The notes under the pieces: generated by a model
Database searches by the model: none
What the model saw: the letters and a program-made list of their open reading frames with translations, nothing else
What the model was told of the DNA's origin: nothing
NCBI RefSeq assembly: GCF_900182985.1
Contig: NZ_FXUY01000002.1
Coordinates: 684,501 to 748,500 of the forward strand
Length of the DNA stretch: 64,000 nucleotides
Origin: Pseudomonas helmanticensis
GTDB taxonomy: Bacteria; Pseudomonadota; Gammaproteobacteria; Pseudomonadales; Pseudomonadaceae
Direction of reading: 5' to 3'
Shown here: positions 28,754 through 37,006 of the stretch, piece by piece
Layout: every line of letters begins with the position of its first letter
Numbering within the stretch: the stretch's first letter is position 1
Program-made: the position numbers and the translations under genes

Positions 28754-29182
28754 TTAGGGTTGGGTCACTGCGGGAATCTGTGTGGGAGAAGCAACCGACG
28801 CTGGTAGCGGAGCACTAATGGCAAGGTGCATTGCGGCGATTTCCTGTTGCTGCTCGACGATGATTTCCTGGGCAAGGCGTCTGAGCTGTTCGTTTTTCCC
28901 ATACTTAAGAAAGGCTATGGCCATGTCGATTGCGCCTTGGTGATGAGCGCTCATCATGACGACGAAATCATGATCGACATCCCAGGTAGGATCGCTCTCC
29001 ATTCCTTCCATCATCCTTTCCATAGCAGCATTGTTTTCGCTAGTGAAGGAAGTCTCTGCACTCGAGTGGCTGGACGAATCAGCATGCTCCGTAACGTCAT
29101 GGGCAAAGGCTTGAGCAATCAGCAGGCAGGAGGAAAGAATTAAGAGGCTCCGACTAAATCTTTGAGCTAAAAAGATTGGCAT
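28754..29182 (-). CDS. DUF305 exported metal-binding protein (CopM-like)
   Basis: A 142-aa protein with signal peptide (ending AQAFA) and a DUF305 four-helix domain: MERMMEGMESDPTWDVDHDF, MSAHHQGAIDMA and a C-terminal EQQQEIAAMHLAI. DUF305 proteins such as CopM are periplasmic and bind copper through methionine and histidine residues, which are abundant here (HHQGAIDM and the His-rich N-terminus of the mature protein). GAGGAG lies before the ATG. First gene of a two-gene unit with the YncE-like propeller. Copper binding is inferred from the family. Confidence 0.85.
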   Translation of the reverse strand: MPIFLAQRFSRSLLILSSCLLIAQAFAHDVTEHADSSSHSSAETSFTSENNAAMERMMEGMESDPTWDVDHDFVVMMSAHHQGAIDMAIAFLKYGKNEQLRRLAQEIIVEQQQEIAAMHLAISAPLPASVASPTQIPAVTQP

Positions 29183-29887
29183 GACGGCTCCTCAATTTGA
29201 GCCCCACAGGTAGGACGGTAGTGGAGGCCTTTTCTTCGCGCCGCGAAGATCTGCTCCATATGAAAACAACCTAGGAGGAACGTGCTTTTCAAAAGTAATC
29301 CTCCACGTTTGCGGTTTGAGTAGAGCGCAAATGGAGCCATGGTCGGAGAACGTTTTTACCAAACCGGACAATGTTCATAACGCCGGCAACATTCTTTGTC
29401 TACGGACAGAAATCACAATGATCACCACCCTGGACAAAATAATGCCTAGCCCTATCCGCAGAGTGCTGAATTAAGAAATCCGAAATGTGATGTGGCCACC
29501 CTAGAGAAACCGGAAGCATTGTTAGACTCGCGACACGCGTCCGAAGCGTGCCGATCGGCGATTCGGAGTACTCTCCAATACTGGCAGCATTCCCCTTATG
29601 GGGGCATCGAGACTACCCGCTACGCGGAAGCTGCCCAGCCTTCTCGTTCGTACGGCAGCCACGCAGTTGTGCTCAATTAAGGGCGCCAGTCAGAGGGTCG
29701 CCAACATTCAAAGACAGCAACGGCACTCCCTGATCAGCTTGTAACGACAGCGTGATCAGTTGGGCTGATGCCTTGGCCCTGCGGGTCACTCGAATTTCCG
29801 ATCCAGTGATCACTAGGCACGTGAACGCAGTAATATCTCTGCTTGGAATATTTTAAGACTTACTGAGCGAAGCGTTGAGGAAGCTAA
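29183..29887. other. Divergent intergenic region
   Basis: About 700 bp without a convincing gene. Its left part should carry the promoter of the DUF305/propeller unit and its right part that of the DpnII-like gene. A short palindrome around TTCCCCTTATGGGGGC (29588-29603) is visible but I cannot tie it to a regulator. Small frames at 29492-29733 are overlapping and unsupported. Confidence 0.45.
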
Positions 29888-30637
29888 ATGGGACAGCAAG
29901 ACGCACAGCAAGTGTGTTTGAACGGACACCAGATAACAGATTCTTACCACCACTCGCCCGATTTTCGGCAGAGGCACTGCTCTCAGTGTGGCGCCGAAAC
30001 AATTCATAAATGCCAAGTTTGTGGGACGGAAATTCGTGGCGACTACCACGTGGATGGATTCATATCTTTCGGAGACTCCACCCCCGTCCCAACGAATTGC
30101 GAAGGATGTGGTGCGCAGTTCCCTTGGACGAAGAAAAAGCAGGAGCTGATCCAAGCTTCAACCGATCCTAGCGGGGATGGGTTCAAGCTCCTCGAACATA
30201 TATGCAGTAGGTTTCATCTAGTTGCGAAGCAACTCCGAAGCAGGCACGCCGACCGGAACTCGCTCCTAGTCGCTGATGAATACGACGTTCAGGATCTGCT
30301 CCATGCGCTGCTGAGGCTGCATTTCGACGACATTCGTCCTGAAGAGTGGACTCCCAGCTATGCAGGCTCCAGCTCGCGAGTGGACTTCCTACTTAAGGAA
30401 GAACAGATCATCGTCGAAGTAAAAAAAACGAGGGAAAGCCTCAAAGCAAGACACGTCGGCGAGCAACTCATTGTCGACATAGAGCGCTATCGAGCGCACC
30501 CCGATTGCAAGAGACTGATTTGCTTTGTGTATGACCCGGACGGCTGGGTCAGCAATCCTCGAGGCCTCGAAAGCGATTTGAACCGGAAAGATGAAGACCT
30601 CGAAGTCAAAGTCCTTATCGTCCCCAAAGGACACTAG
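29888..30637 (+). CDS. Zinc-ribbon (DUF2321-like) plus DpnII/MboI-like nuclease domain protein
   Basis: A 249-aa protein of two parts. Residues 1-85 carry paired cysteines of zinc ribbons: Cys10, Cys31/34, Cys42/45 and Cys71/74, resembling DUF2321. Residues about 130-245 match the PD-(D/E)XK domain of the DpnII/MboI type: DVQDLLHALLRLHFDDIRPE, RVDFLL (Asp166), IIVEVKKTR (Glu177, Lys179), GEQLIVDIERY and LICFVYDP. All catalytic residues are present. GAGGAAG precedes the ATG. No methyltransferase is adjacent, so it is unlikely to be a classical restriction enzyme; such orphan nucleases occur in defence islands. Confidence 0.8.
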   Translation: MGQQDAQQVCLNGHQITDSYHHSPDFRQRHCSQCGAETIHKCQVCGTEIRGDYHVDGFISFGDSTPVPTNCEGCGAQFPWTKKKQELIQASTDPSGDGFKLLEHICSRFHLVAKQLRSRHADRNSLLVADEYDVQDLLHALLRLHFDDIRPEEWTPSYAGSSSRVDFLLKEEQIIVEVKKTRESLKARHVGEQLIVDIERYRAHPDCKRLICFVYDPDGWVSNPRGLESDLNRKDEDLEVKVLIVPKGH

Positions 30638-30993
30638 GCCTAGCAGATCCTTAACAACCCAAGCGGTGAAGTCAATTGCCCGCTTGGCACTTGACGGTTG
30701 AGGTTTTGGACGAGACGTAATAATCGATTATTAAGCACATAAGGCGCATTACTGACGTTAATCAAGTTGGCTACTAGGTTGACTCGAGCTGACGCAACCG
30801 CGAGGCTTGCCTTGAAGTCTTCGCGATAGCGGCTGGCAGTGCATACTAGTCTGAAAGTCGCCATGGGAAAATGGAACAGCGGGAGGCCCGCACTGTGAGT
30901 AGGCGATCCAGACTCCTCTTCTTGACAGGTTTGATGGGCTGCGATATCTAAAGCAAAAGGATTCAACAACCCCAGCGATAAAGGAAGTCGACC
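30638..30993. other. Intergenic stretch
   Basis: About 355 bp with no gene seen; the long minus-strand frame across it is unsupported. It leads to a small lysine-rich gene whose ribosome site is at 30981. Confidence 0.45.
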
Positions 30994-31122
30994 ATGAGTA
31001 TCAAACCTGGCCCTAAAAGAACAAACGAGGATGGCACTCCGGACAAGCGGCAAAGAGTCACGCCTGAAAAGCAAAAGGAGCATCCAAAACTGAAGCCCCA
31101 TAAGCATAAACCGGGGGAGTAG
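30994..31122 (+). CDS. Small lysine-rich hypothetical protein
   Basis: A 42-aa frame starting ATG seven bases after AAGGAAG and followed 9 bp after the stop by a strong intrinsic terminator, so it has the full outline of a small gene. The product (MSIKPGPKRTNEDGTPDKRQ, ending LKPHKHKPGE) is very basic, has no hydrophobic segment and is probably disordered. No family recognised. Nucleic-acid binding or an antitoxin/regulatory role would be pure speculation. Confidence 0.55.
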   Translation: MSIKPGPKRTNEDGTPDKRQRVTPEKQKEHPKLKPHKHKPGE

Positions 31123-31126
31123 GATT

Positions 31127-31155
31127 AAAAGGCGGCTCACTAGAGCCGCTTTTTA
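31127..31155 (+). terminator. Intrinsic terminator after the small lysine-rich gene
   Basis: GCGGCTC (31132-31138) pairs with GAGCCGC (31143-31149) around an ACTA loop and is followed by TTTTT; A residues before the stem extend the pairing. It is a clear rho-independent terminator and could act in both directions. Confidence 0.85.
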
Positions 31156-31157
31156 TT

Positions 31158-31577
31158 AGTACTCGAATATGCCAGCCCACATCACCTCAACGAATACTCG
31201 CGCAGATGTGTACGAAAGGCACATAGCATCATCGGCATCGTTATCTAAGCGCTCAGATGCAAGGCAAATAGAATTTTCTTTGTAGTCAGGCTGGAGGTGC
31301 CGGGTGGTTAGCTCCGGCTCTATGCAGGCGATACAGAGGGCATAACCAACGGATCTTTCTGCGGTCAGTGGAAATTAGACGATCGGTCAGCTTGTTCCAG
31401 CTAATGGTTGCGTAAGAACCCGCTTTTGTCCGCTCCAAAATACGCTGAGGCACGCGATTGCGCTCTGCACCACCTACCCGCGATCCGGGTCTCCCATACC
31501 AGCACTGTGCTACCATTCATAGCTGGCAGCCGACGTCAAAGCGTTCGGCTTTTCAAGTTCCTACGGACGAACCTAGC
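31158..31577. other. Intergenic stretch before the NdpA-like pair
   Basis: About 420 bp with no gene I can support. A 76-codon minus-strand frame (31286-31516) and an upstream extension of the NdpA-like frame to 31458 lack ribosome sites. Confidence 0.4.
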
Positions 31578-32738
31578 ATGGATGATCGCACGTCATTTTC
31601 ACCTCAGACCCCGAATGAAGCCGAGCCTTCAAAACCTGTGGTGAAGCCGCTAGTTGTTTTAAACGCATGTGCAGCAAAATTTTTCAAGAAAACGCTTGGT
31701 GGTTTGACCTTTTACGATAGCAACAAGGGCAACAACTGGGACCTCAGCTCCCCGGTATGCGTTGATTTTGTAAATCGCATCGGTAAAAAATTCTCCAAGA
31801 GCGGGAGAATTTATGGCTATGTTGATCCCGACATGCTTTCCGCTGCTGCCAACTTTTCAAAGTACGCCAGCGACCTAGAATTCGACACGTTTGTTAATGG
31901 CGTGATGGACCGGATCTGTGACGAGGCAAACGACCCAGCCCGCCGCTCACTGAATGAAGGCTACGTGGTATTTTCGCACTACCAAGATTACCGGCAGGTC
32001 GATCATCTGCTAATTGTCATGCTGGGCAAACAGGCTGGTTATGACTTCGACAACGACAACAGCCTCAACCCGAAAGATACGGAAAGCCTGAACTTGCAGG
32101 ACTTCCGCCAAGCTGCCTGCATGGATTTGACAGAATTCAAGAAAGGCTTCCCTAAAAATACAGGTGACTCTTATCTGTACTTCATTAAAGGGAATTCAAA
32201 AAGCGAGTTCTTTACGGTCGCACTGGGCTGTTCTGACTCGATCCCTGGAAAGGTCTGCGTTGATAACCTGAAAAGCGCACTGGGCGCGTACCTCCAAGAA
32301 GAGGCTAATGCCCTATCCTTCACAGAAAAACGCAAAATTCACAAGCGCGTAGTCGAATATATCGAAAGCAAAGCGGGCGAACGCGTCCACCTTTCAGAAA
32401 TTCAGCACGTCATCAACAAGTGCCTGAATGAGGATTCGCCGCATCACGGAGGGCTGGTCAAATTTATTTCAGAAAACTCTGATCGCTTCAAGGTAAGCGA
32501 AGAGTTTCAGCCTTCGGGCATCACTGCGAAAAGCATGGCTTTCACCAATCTTAAGCTCCCCTCTGGAGAGTTTGACGGGCGCTTCAAGCTGGACGCTGTG
32601 ACCGTCGGCGAGAGTGATGCAGACCTTAGCGTCGATAAGGATTTCGTGTATCTGAAGATAAAGCTGCCCATAGAGGTATCAAACCAGCTCAGAAGCATCA
32701 ACGCTGTTAGTCAGGCCTCGGGCCCAGACGATGCTTGA
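31578..32738 (+). CDS. NdpA/YejK-like nucleoid-associated protein
   Basis: A 386-aa protein of the 37-kDa nucleoid-associated family: VVFSHYQDYRQVDHLLIVML, KDTESLNLQDFRQAACMDL, SYLYFIKGNSKSEFFTVALG and a C-terminal part near VYLKIKLP. Housekeeping NdpA is about 335 aa and binds the nucleoid. This copy is longer at both ends, low in GC, and overlaps the next gene by 8 bp, a tight coupling that core ndpA does not have. The ATG at 31578 was chosen because it gives a start shortly before the conserved domain; ribosome site is weak. In this setting it may sense or bind invading DNA; that is inference. Confidence 0.75.
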   Translation: MDDRTSFSPQTPNEAEPSKPVVKPLVVLNACAAKFFKKTLGGLTFYDSNKGNNWDLSSPVCVDFVNRIGKKFSKSGRIYGYVDPDMLSAAANFSKYASDLEFDTFVNGVMDRICDEANDPARRSLNEGYVVFSHYQDYRQVDHLLIVMLGKQAGYDFDNDNSLNPKDTESLNLQDFRQAACMDLTEFKKGFPKNTGDSYLYFIKGNSKSEFFTVALGCSDSIPGKVCVDNLKSALGAYLQEEANALSFTEKRKIHKRVVEYIESKAGERVHLSEIQHVINKCLNEDSPHHGGLVKFISENSDRFKVSEEFQPSGITAKSMAFTNLKLPSGEFDGRFKLDAVTVGESDADLSVDKDFVYLKIKLPIEVSNQLRSINAVSQASGPDDA

Positions 32739-33861
32739 TCGCATATCTCTGGTTGATGACCAGCTCATACTCGACACGCGTTCGGTTGGTATAGGGGAGG
32801 TTTTTGCGTTTCTGAAAGAGCATGGGTGCCATGGCCCTGAAAAATTGGAGCTGCTTGGTACAGATCTTTGCCTCTTAACGCCTTCGGCCTGGGACGCCTC
32901 TTTCGTGCCTTTTTTTGCCAACACCGAAGATATGTGGCATGCAGTACGCACGCGTAGCAAAAAGCCAGAATACCTCCACATTATCGGAATGGGCGAGGAC
33001 CAGCAGGCCTCAGTTTCGCGACTGATAGACCTGTACTTTCTACTTAGAGACACGCTCAAAACACTTTGCCATAGCGAGGGGGATGACGGTCAAACCCATA
33101 AGTACATTTTCTTCAGTTCGAAAGAATCGCTTCTTACAAAATTAGAAATCTCCTACTTGATGACATGCGATGAACTGCTGGCTATCCACATCGGGGAAAA
33201 GGATTTAAAAGACGCTCAAAAAATGCATACGGCGGTTATGGCCGATGAGGATGTTCATTGTGAAGAACGCCGTCACGTCATGCGCGAAACGCTGACGGAG
33301 CTTTTGAAGGACGAGAAGGACTGCAACCTTCGACTGATAATGCAATCTGCTTCAAAGTTCTACAAGAAGTACAATGAACGCTATAAAGTGTACGTCAGTA
33401 AATTTTCAGTAAACAAAATACTGACTGAGATCGAAAGTGATTGTGTTAGCTTTCTGGGCAAAGTTCAAGATGCCATTATGGCTCAGCAGACCAAGGCATT
33501 TGCTGTCCCAGGTGGTATTGTAGCTGCTGGCGCCATTTTAAAACCGGCCACAACCACATGGGATTACCTAGTCATACTCGTCGGCTTGATCATTTCGACC
33601 TGGATGATAGTTTCGCTAAACAATAACGTCATTAGGCACATCAATTTACTCGCGGATGAGTTCGACCGTTCCACTAGAAAGTATGATGATATCGTCGTTG
33701 GCGTAGACGAAATCCACGAAAAAATTGAAGCTTCTCGTGTGAAGCTCTCATCCTCTTCCGAGTCTGCCAAGTCAAAACTTCGGATCCTAACGCGAGTGTG
33801 CTGGCTAGTATTCATACTTGTAAGCTTAATTATGCTTAAACGCTTTTTAGAGACTTCTTAG
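32731..33861 (+). CDS. Membrane protein coupled to the NdpA-like gene
   Basis: A 376-aa protein of no recognised family. Residues 1-250 are soluble and partly helical (a charged stretch around KFYKKYNERYKVYVSKFSVN). Three hydrophobic segments follow: FAVPGGIVAAGAIL (257-270), DYLVILVGLIISTWMIV (278-294) and VCWLVFILVSLIML (356-369), with a charged probable coiled coil between the second and third (RHINLLADEFDRSTRKYDDI). Its ATG lies inside the last codons of the NdpA-like gene (8-bp overlap), so translation is coupled and the two products probably act together. A DNA-binding partner plus a membrane effector resembles abortive-infection modules; no direct proof. Confidence 0.65.
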   Translation: MLDRISLVDDQLILDTRSVGIGEVFAFLKEHGCHGPEKLELLGTDLCLLTPSAWDASFVPFFANTEDMWHAVRTRSKKPEYLHIIGMGEDQQASVSRLIDLYFLLRDTLKTLCHSEGDDGQTHKYIFFSSKESLLTKLEISYLMTCDELLAIHIGEKDLKDAQKMHTAVMADEDVHCEERRHVMRETLTELLKDEKDCNLRLIMQSASKFYKKYNERYKVYVSKFSVNKILTEIESDCVSFLGKVQDAIMAQQTKAFAVPGGIVAAGAILKPATTTWDYLVILVGLIISTWMIVSLNNNVIRHINLLADEFDRSTRKYDDIVVGVDEIHEKIEASRVKLSSSSESAKSKLRILTRVCWLVFILVSLIMLKRFLETS

Positions 33862-33991
33862 CGGGAAACGGTAATACCAAACAAGCATCTCTATAGTTTT
33901 CATAGAATCTGAGTATCCGCATAACGACACATCATTGAAGTATCTTAATAATCCATATATACTTAAGAAAATCAATTTGACTTCTTATGAA

Positions 33992-34432
33992 ATGACCAAA
34001 ACCACAGAGCATGATGTTGCCAGCTACATCCTTGATAAAACTGGCGAAATATCGGCAATGAAGCTACAAAAACTCATTTATTACTCGCAAGCCTGGGCCA
34101 TGGTTTGGGATGAGTGCGCACTTTTCGACGCAGATTTTGAAGCCTGGGCAAACGGGCCGGTGTTGCCATCGATCTACGAGATTCATCGAGGCCAATTTTT
34201 GGTCGATAAGTCGATGTTTCCCAAAGGTAATCCGAAAAACCTCGATGAGGATGCGCGAGATACCATCGACCAAGTTCTTAAGGTATATGGCAAAAAGACT
34301 GCTCAGTGGCTCAGCAATTTGACCCACGAAGAAGCCCCATGGAAAAACGCCCGAGGGGATCTTGGCCCTTTGAATCGCTCAAACACGGTGATCGAAAAGG
34401 GAAGCATGCATGAGTACTATTCGGGGCTATAA
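33992..34432 (+). CDS. Panacea-domain (DUF4065) antitoxin
   Basis: A 146-aa protein with the Panacea/SocA-like domain: VASYILDKTGEISAMKLQKL, IYYSQAWAMVWDECALFDAD, FEAWANGPVLPSIYEIHRG and EEAPWKNARG. Panacea antitoxins neutralise many unrelated toxins encoded next to them. The frame opens at 33935, but the ATG at 33992 starts the protein just before the domain, as in relatives; neither has a strong ribosome site. The downstream partner starts two bases after its stop. Confidence 0.85.
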   Translation: MTKTTEHDVASYILDKTGEISAMKLQKLIYYSQAWAMVWDECALFDADFEAWANGPVLPSIYEIHRGQFLVDKSMFPKGNPKNLDEDARDTIDQVLKVYGKKTAQWLSNLTHEEAPWKNARGDLGPLNRSNTVIEKGSMHEYYSGL

Positions 34433-34434
34433 CC

Positions 34435-35037
34435 GTGGCAGGAAGCAAGGCTGAGAAAAGGGAAGAACGACGGGCTGCCAAGAATGAAAAAGCTCAGAAG
34501 CTGGCGGGCACAATCGACAAGAATGAGGCCAGTTCCAAAATCGTTGTGGTGCCCAACGATCCTCCGCGACCAAAGTGCCCTGTTACTCCCGAGGCTCGCA
34601 ATGAAGTCTTGAAGGGCATGCCCAAGCTGGCTGACAAACCAGCCATCTACAGCTCGCGTATGACATGGTGCATTTCTGTATCCGATACAGAAGGCGACTG
34701 GTCATGGAAAGAGTCCAGAGCCTGGACGGAGGAGGAATGGACCACCGAGCTTAGCCGCGAACTTGAGCCTCTAAAACAAATGACGTGGTCTGAGATTGCC
34801 CGCCTTGAAACCGGAGAAGGCAAAAAACGGAAGCGTCGGAAAAGGCACCATCCCCAAGATGTGGCAACCATCACCCCAGAAGCAAAAGCTCGCTGGGCGA
34901 CGCTGGAGCTTGATCAGTTTGATACCGCATATCGATTCCGCTTGGGTGGAACTAAACGAGCATGGGGATTCCAGTATGGGAGCCATTTCTACCTCGTTTG
35001 GTACGAGCGTCACCATAAAATATATCCCACTTTATAA
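34435..35037 (+). CDS. Putative toxin partner of the Panacea antitoxin
   Basis: A 200-aa protein starting with GTG two bases after the antitoxin stop (TAACCGTG), so the pair is translationally coupled. The N-terminus is highly charged (SKAEKREERRAAKNEKAQK), the middle contains WSWKESRAWTEEEWTTELSR, and the C-terminus FRLGGTKRAWGFQYGSHFYL followed by VWYERHHKIYP resembles the short beta domain found in several antitoxin-partner proteins. The toxic activity is not identifiable. The assignment rests mainly on the gene order, which is toxin after antitoxin. Confidence 0.7.
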   Translation: MAGSKAEKREERRAAKNEKAQKLAGTIDKNEASSKIVVVPNDPPRPKCPVTPEARNEVLKGMPKLADKPAIYSSRMTWCISVSDTEGDWSWKESRAWTEEEWTTELSRELEPLKQMTWSEIARLETGEGKKRKRRKRHHPQDVATITPEAKARWATLELDQFDTAYRFRLGGTKRAWGFQYGSHFYLVWYERHHKIYPTL

Positions 35038-35257
35038 GGGTTAGGTGCACATTTGTGCCCTACCTTACGCATGATGATGGCAGCTGATATATGACTCGCA
35101 ACCTCTTCGCTCGGCCAGCTTGCCGCCGGATCTTGGCCATTGGCATTATTTAACGTTGATGAGCATACCCCTCCTCCCGCAAGCAAAATTCGGCAATCAA
35201 ACCAGTCAGCAAGGTAGTCGATTGCCGTATTACCGTCGCAGTATTGGGTGTGGTGAT

Positions 35258-36343
35258 TTACTCGGTGCGTGAAGCTAGCGCAAGCTCTAACATACTCACA
35301 ATCTTTTTATCCAATCGACATAGTGGAGACTTTTCATGAGTCAGCATCCATTCCATCGGATATTCCCCCATTGGGTAAAGCTCGTCCTCAATCAAAATCT
35401 CACCCCACCTATTGTATCCGATGTACGGGATATCTATGTATTGAACATCACACTTTTTACCATTCAACGAAAAGCGGACTTCGTGCATTAAGCAATCAGA
35501 TTTTGAAATCTCGAAATATCCCGTTTTGGCGATAACTTCAATTGCATCCTCTGGGCTAAGACCTATCACCCCTTCAAACTTTAATCCTTTCCCTGCATAA
35601 GATCGACTAAAGTGTTCAAAGCATTCGGCGACGTAATTAGTAATAGCAGCATCATTAGAAATATCGCCATCGAACACTGGACAGGTATGAAATGAATAAA
35701 CACTACTGCGCAGCTTTTCCATCAGTTTCTCTACGACTCTGAACCTAGCCTTGGCAAAAAATTCTTTACCCTTTGGATCTTTATCATAGAAAGTCACTTC
35801 CACTTGATCTTTAATATCAGATTCATGAATTAGTGATAGAGGTATTCTCAGCTTGAAATTGTGATGACTGACGGCATTGCGCAGGCGCGTGACAACTCTA
35901 AGTATTGGCGGATTTTTAACCGCTTCATCTTCAATAATATCAAATTCGCTTAAGTACCAATCGGATTTGAGCTTATCACTGATCTTGTTAGGGATTTTAT
36001 CTGATGCTATTTCCTTTGCGATGCCCAAATTAATACTCATATACGCTGCCAAGGCCCCTAGCCCCATCGGGAACTTTAAGTTTCGAATCGCCTGTTTTTC
36101 ATTTGGGTTATCCTCCCTCCCACCGACCACCCTCGGATAGTCATCATGTGTATTAATCAGGCCAAGGTCGTTTAGGAAATCTTTGTATACACTTAAAAGA
36201 GAGCGATGCTGTTGCCCCGGGTCGAAGATTGCTGCTTGGAAAAACTCTAAAAATCTTATGGTCGAATGATAGCTAGTCATCAGATCTAACGCTTCACGCT
36301 TTGGATCTAATTCATCTTCTTCAAAAAGCGTCTTAAATGACAT
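35258..36343 (-). CDS. HEPN-domain putative ribonuclease
   Basis: A 361-aa protein with the HEPN catalytic motif RX4H in RLRNAVSHHNF (Arg155, Asn156, His160) after a helical N-terminal half (GLGALAAYMSINLGIAKEI). It resembles the pEK499_p136-type HEPN family. The C-terminal half is beta-rich and unassigned (CDVQYIDIPYIGYNRWGEIL). GAGGTGC precedes the ATG. GC is low, and it is transcribed alone. HEPN proteins of islands usually cleave RNA during phage infection or act as toxins; no minimal nucleotidyltransferase antitoxin lies beside it. Confidence 0.7.
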   Translation of the reverse strand: MSFKTLFEEDELDPKREALDLMTSYHSTIRFLEFFQAAIFDPGQQHRSLLSVYKDFLNDLGLINTHDDYPRVVGGREDNPNEKQAIRNLKFPMGLGALAAYMSINLGIAKEIASDKIPNKISDKLKSDWYLSEFDIIEDEAVKNPPILRVVTRLRNAVSHHNFKLRIPLSLIHESDIKDQVEVTFYDKDPKGKEFFAKARFRVVEKLMEKLRSSVYSFHTCPVFDGDISNDAAITNYVAECFEHFSRSYAGKGLKFEGVIGLSPEDAIEVIAKTGYFEISKSDCLMHEVRFSLNGKKCDVQYIDIPYIGYNRWGEILIEDELYPMGEYPMEWMLTHEKSPLCRLDKKIVSMLELALASRTE

Positions 36344-37006
36344 GTTTATGCACCTCAGAAATAATTACTATGTTAATATTGAATGATCATACAGCTCGCC
36401 ATAGAACTATCATGGATAGACTTAATCAAATCCAAGCAACCGACGGCGCAATATCATTATGATATCATAGCAAGCATCTTTCAACCGCTCGGAAGGTCCA
36501 CCTACAGTAAAAGCGAATGGGCAAGACTTGTGACTCTCCAGCTAGATAGATATCACCCCGTTTAAGGTCGGCAATCGTACATTGAGACCGTCACCTGAAT
36601 AGGTGGGTGATTATTGCAGCAAAACATTATTATGCCGTTGCAAGTTGGGTGCGCTGGGAAAGGCTCAGGGGTACGAGTCAGGTTCATTCAATCGTGCAGG
36701 CTAGTTTGAGTTCGGGTTTGATGCATCGCCGCTAAATGGCAAGAACACGTGGTTCAACAAAATATGGAGAAGACGATAGGCATTGCGAATACCATCGCGA
36801 CCGTAAATATTGAACAAATAAGCCGCGTTGCCCAGCGCCCCCACAGCGCCCCTGAACGCCTTTTACTTTTGGATCGAAACGGTGAGCAGCACGAATAAGT
36901 AAGGAACACTCGACGGGGGTCATAGTCGGCATGCGTCGGTTCGAATGTCCTACGCCCGCTGCGCGAACCCACCATATCCAATGGGCTCGCGCGATATCCG
37001 ACGTCT
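36344..37006. other. Intergenic stretch
   Basis: About 660 bp with no supported gene. A 60-codon plus-strand frame at 36383-36565 (ending TLQLDRYHPV) looks mildly protein-like but has no ribosome site. The right part should contain the terminator of the ATPase gene, which I could not identify. Confidence 0.4.

Noticed and set aside
29492..29733. Two overlapping small plus-strand frames
   Set aside because: No ribosome site and no recognisable product.
30640..31140. Minus-strand frame of 166 codons
   Set aside because: No ribosome site, covers the small gene and its terminator on the other strand, odd composition.
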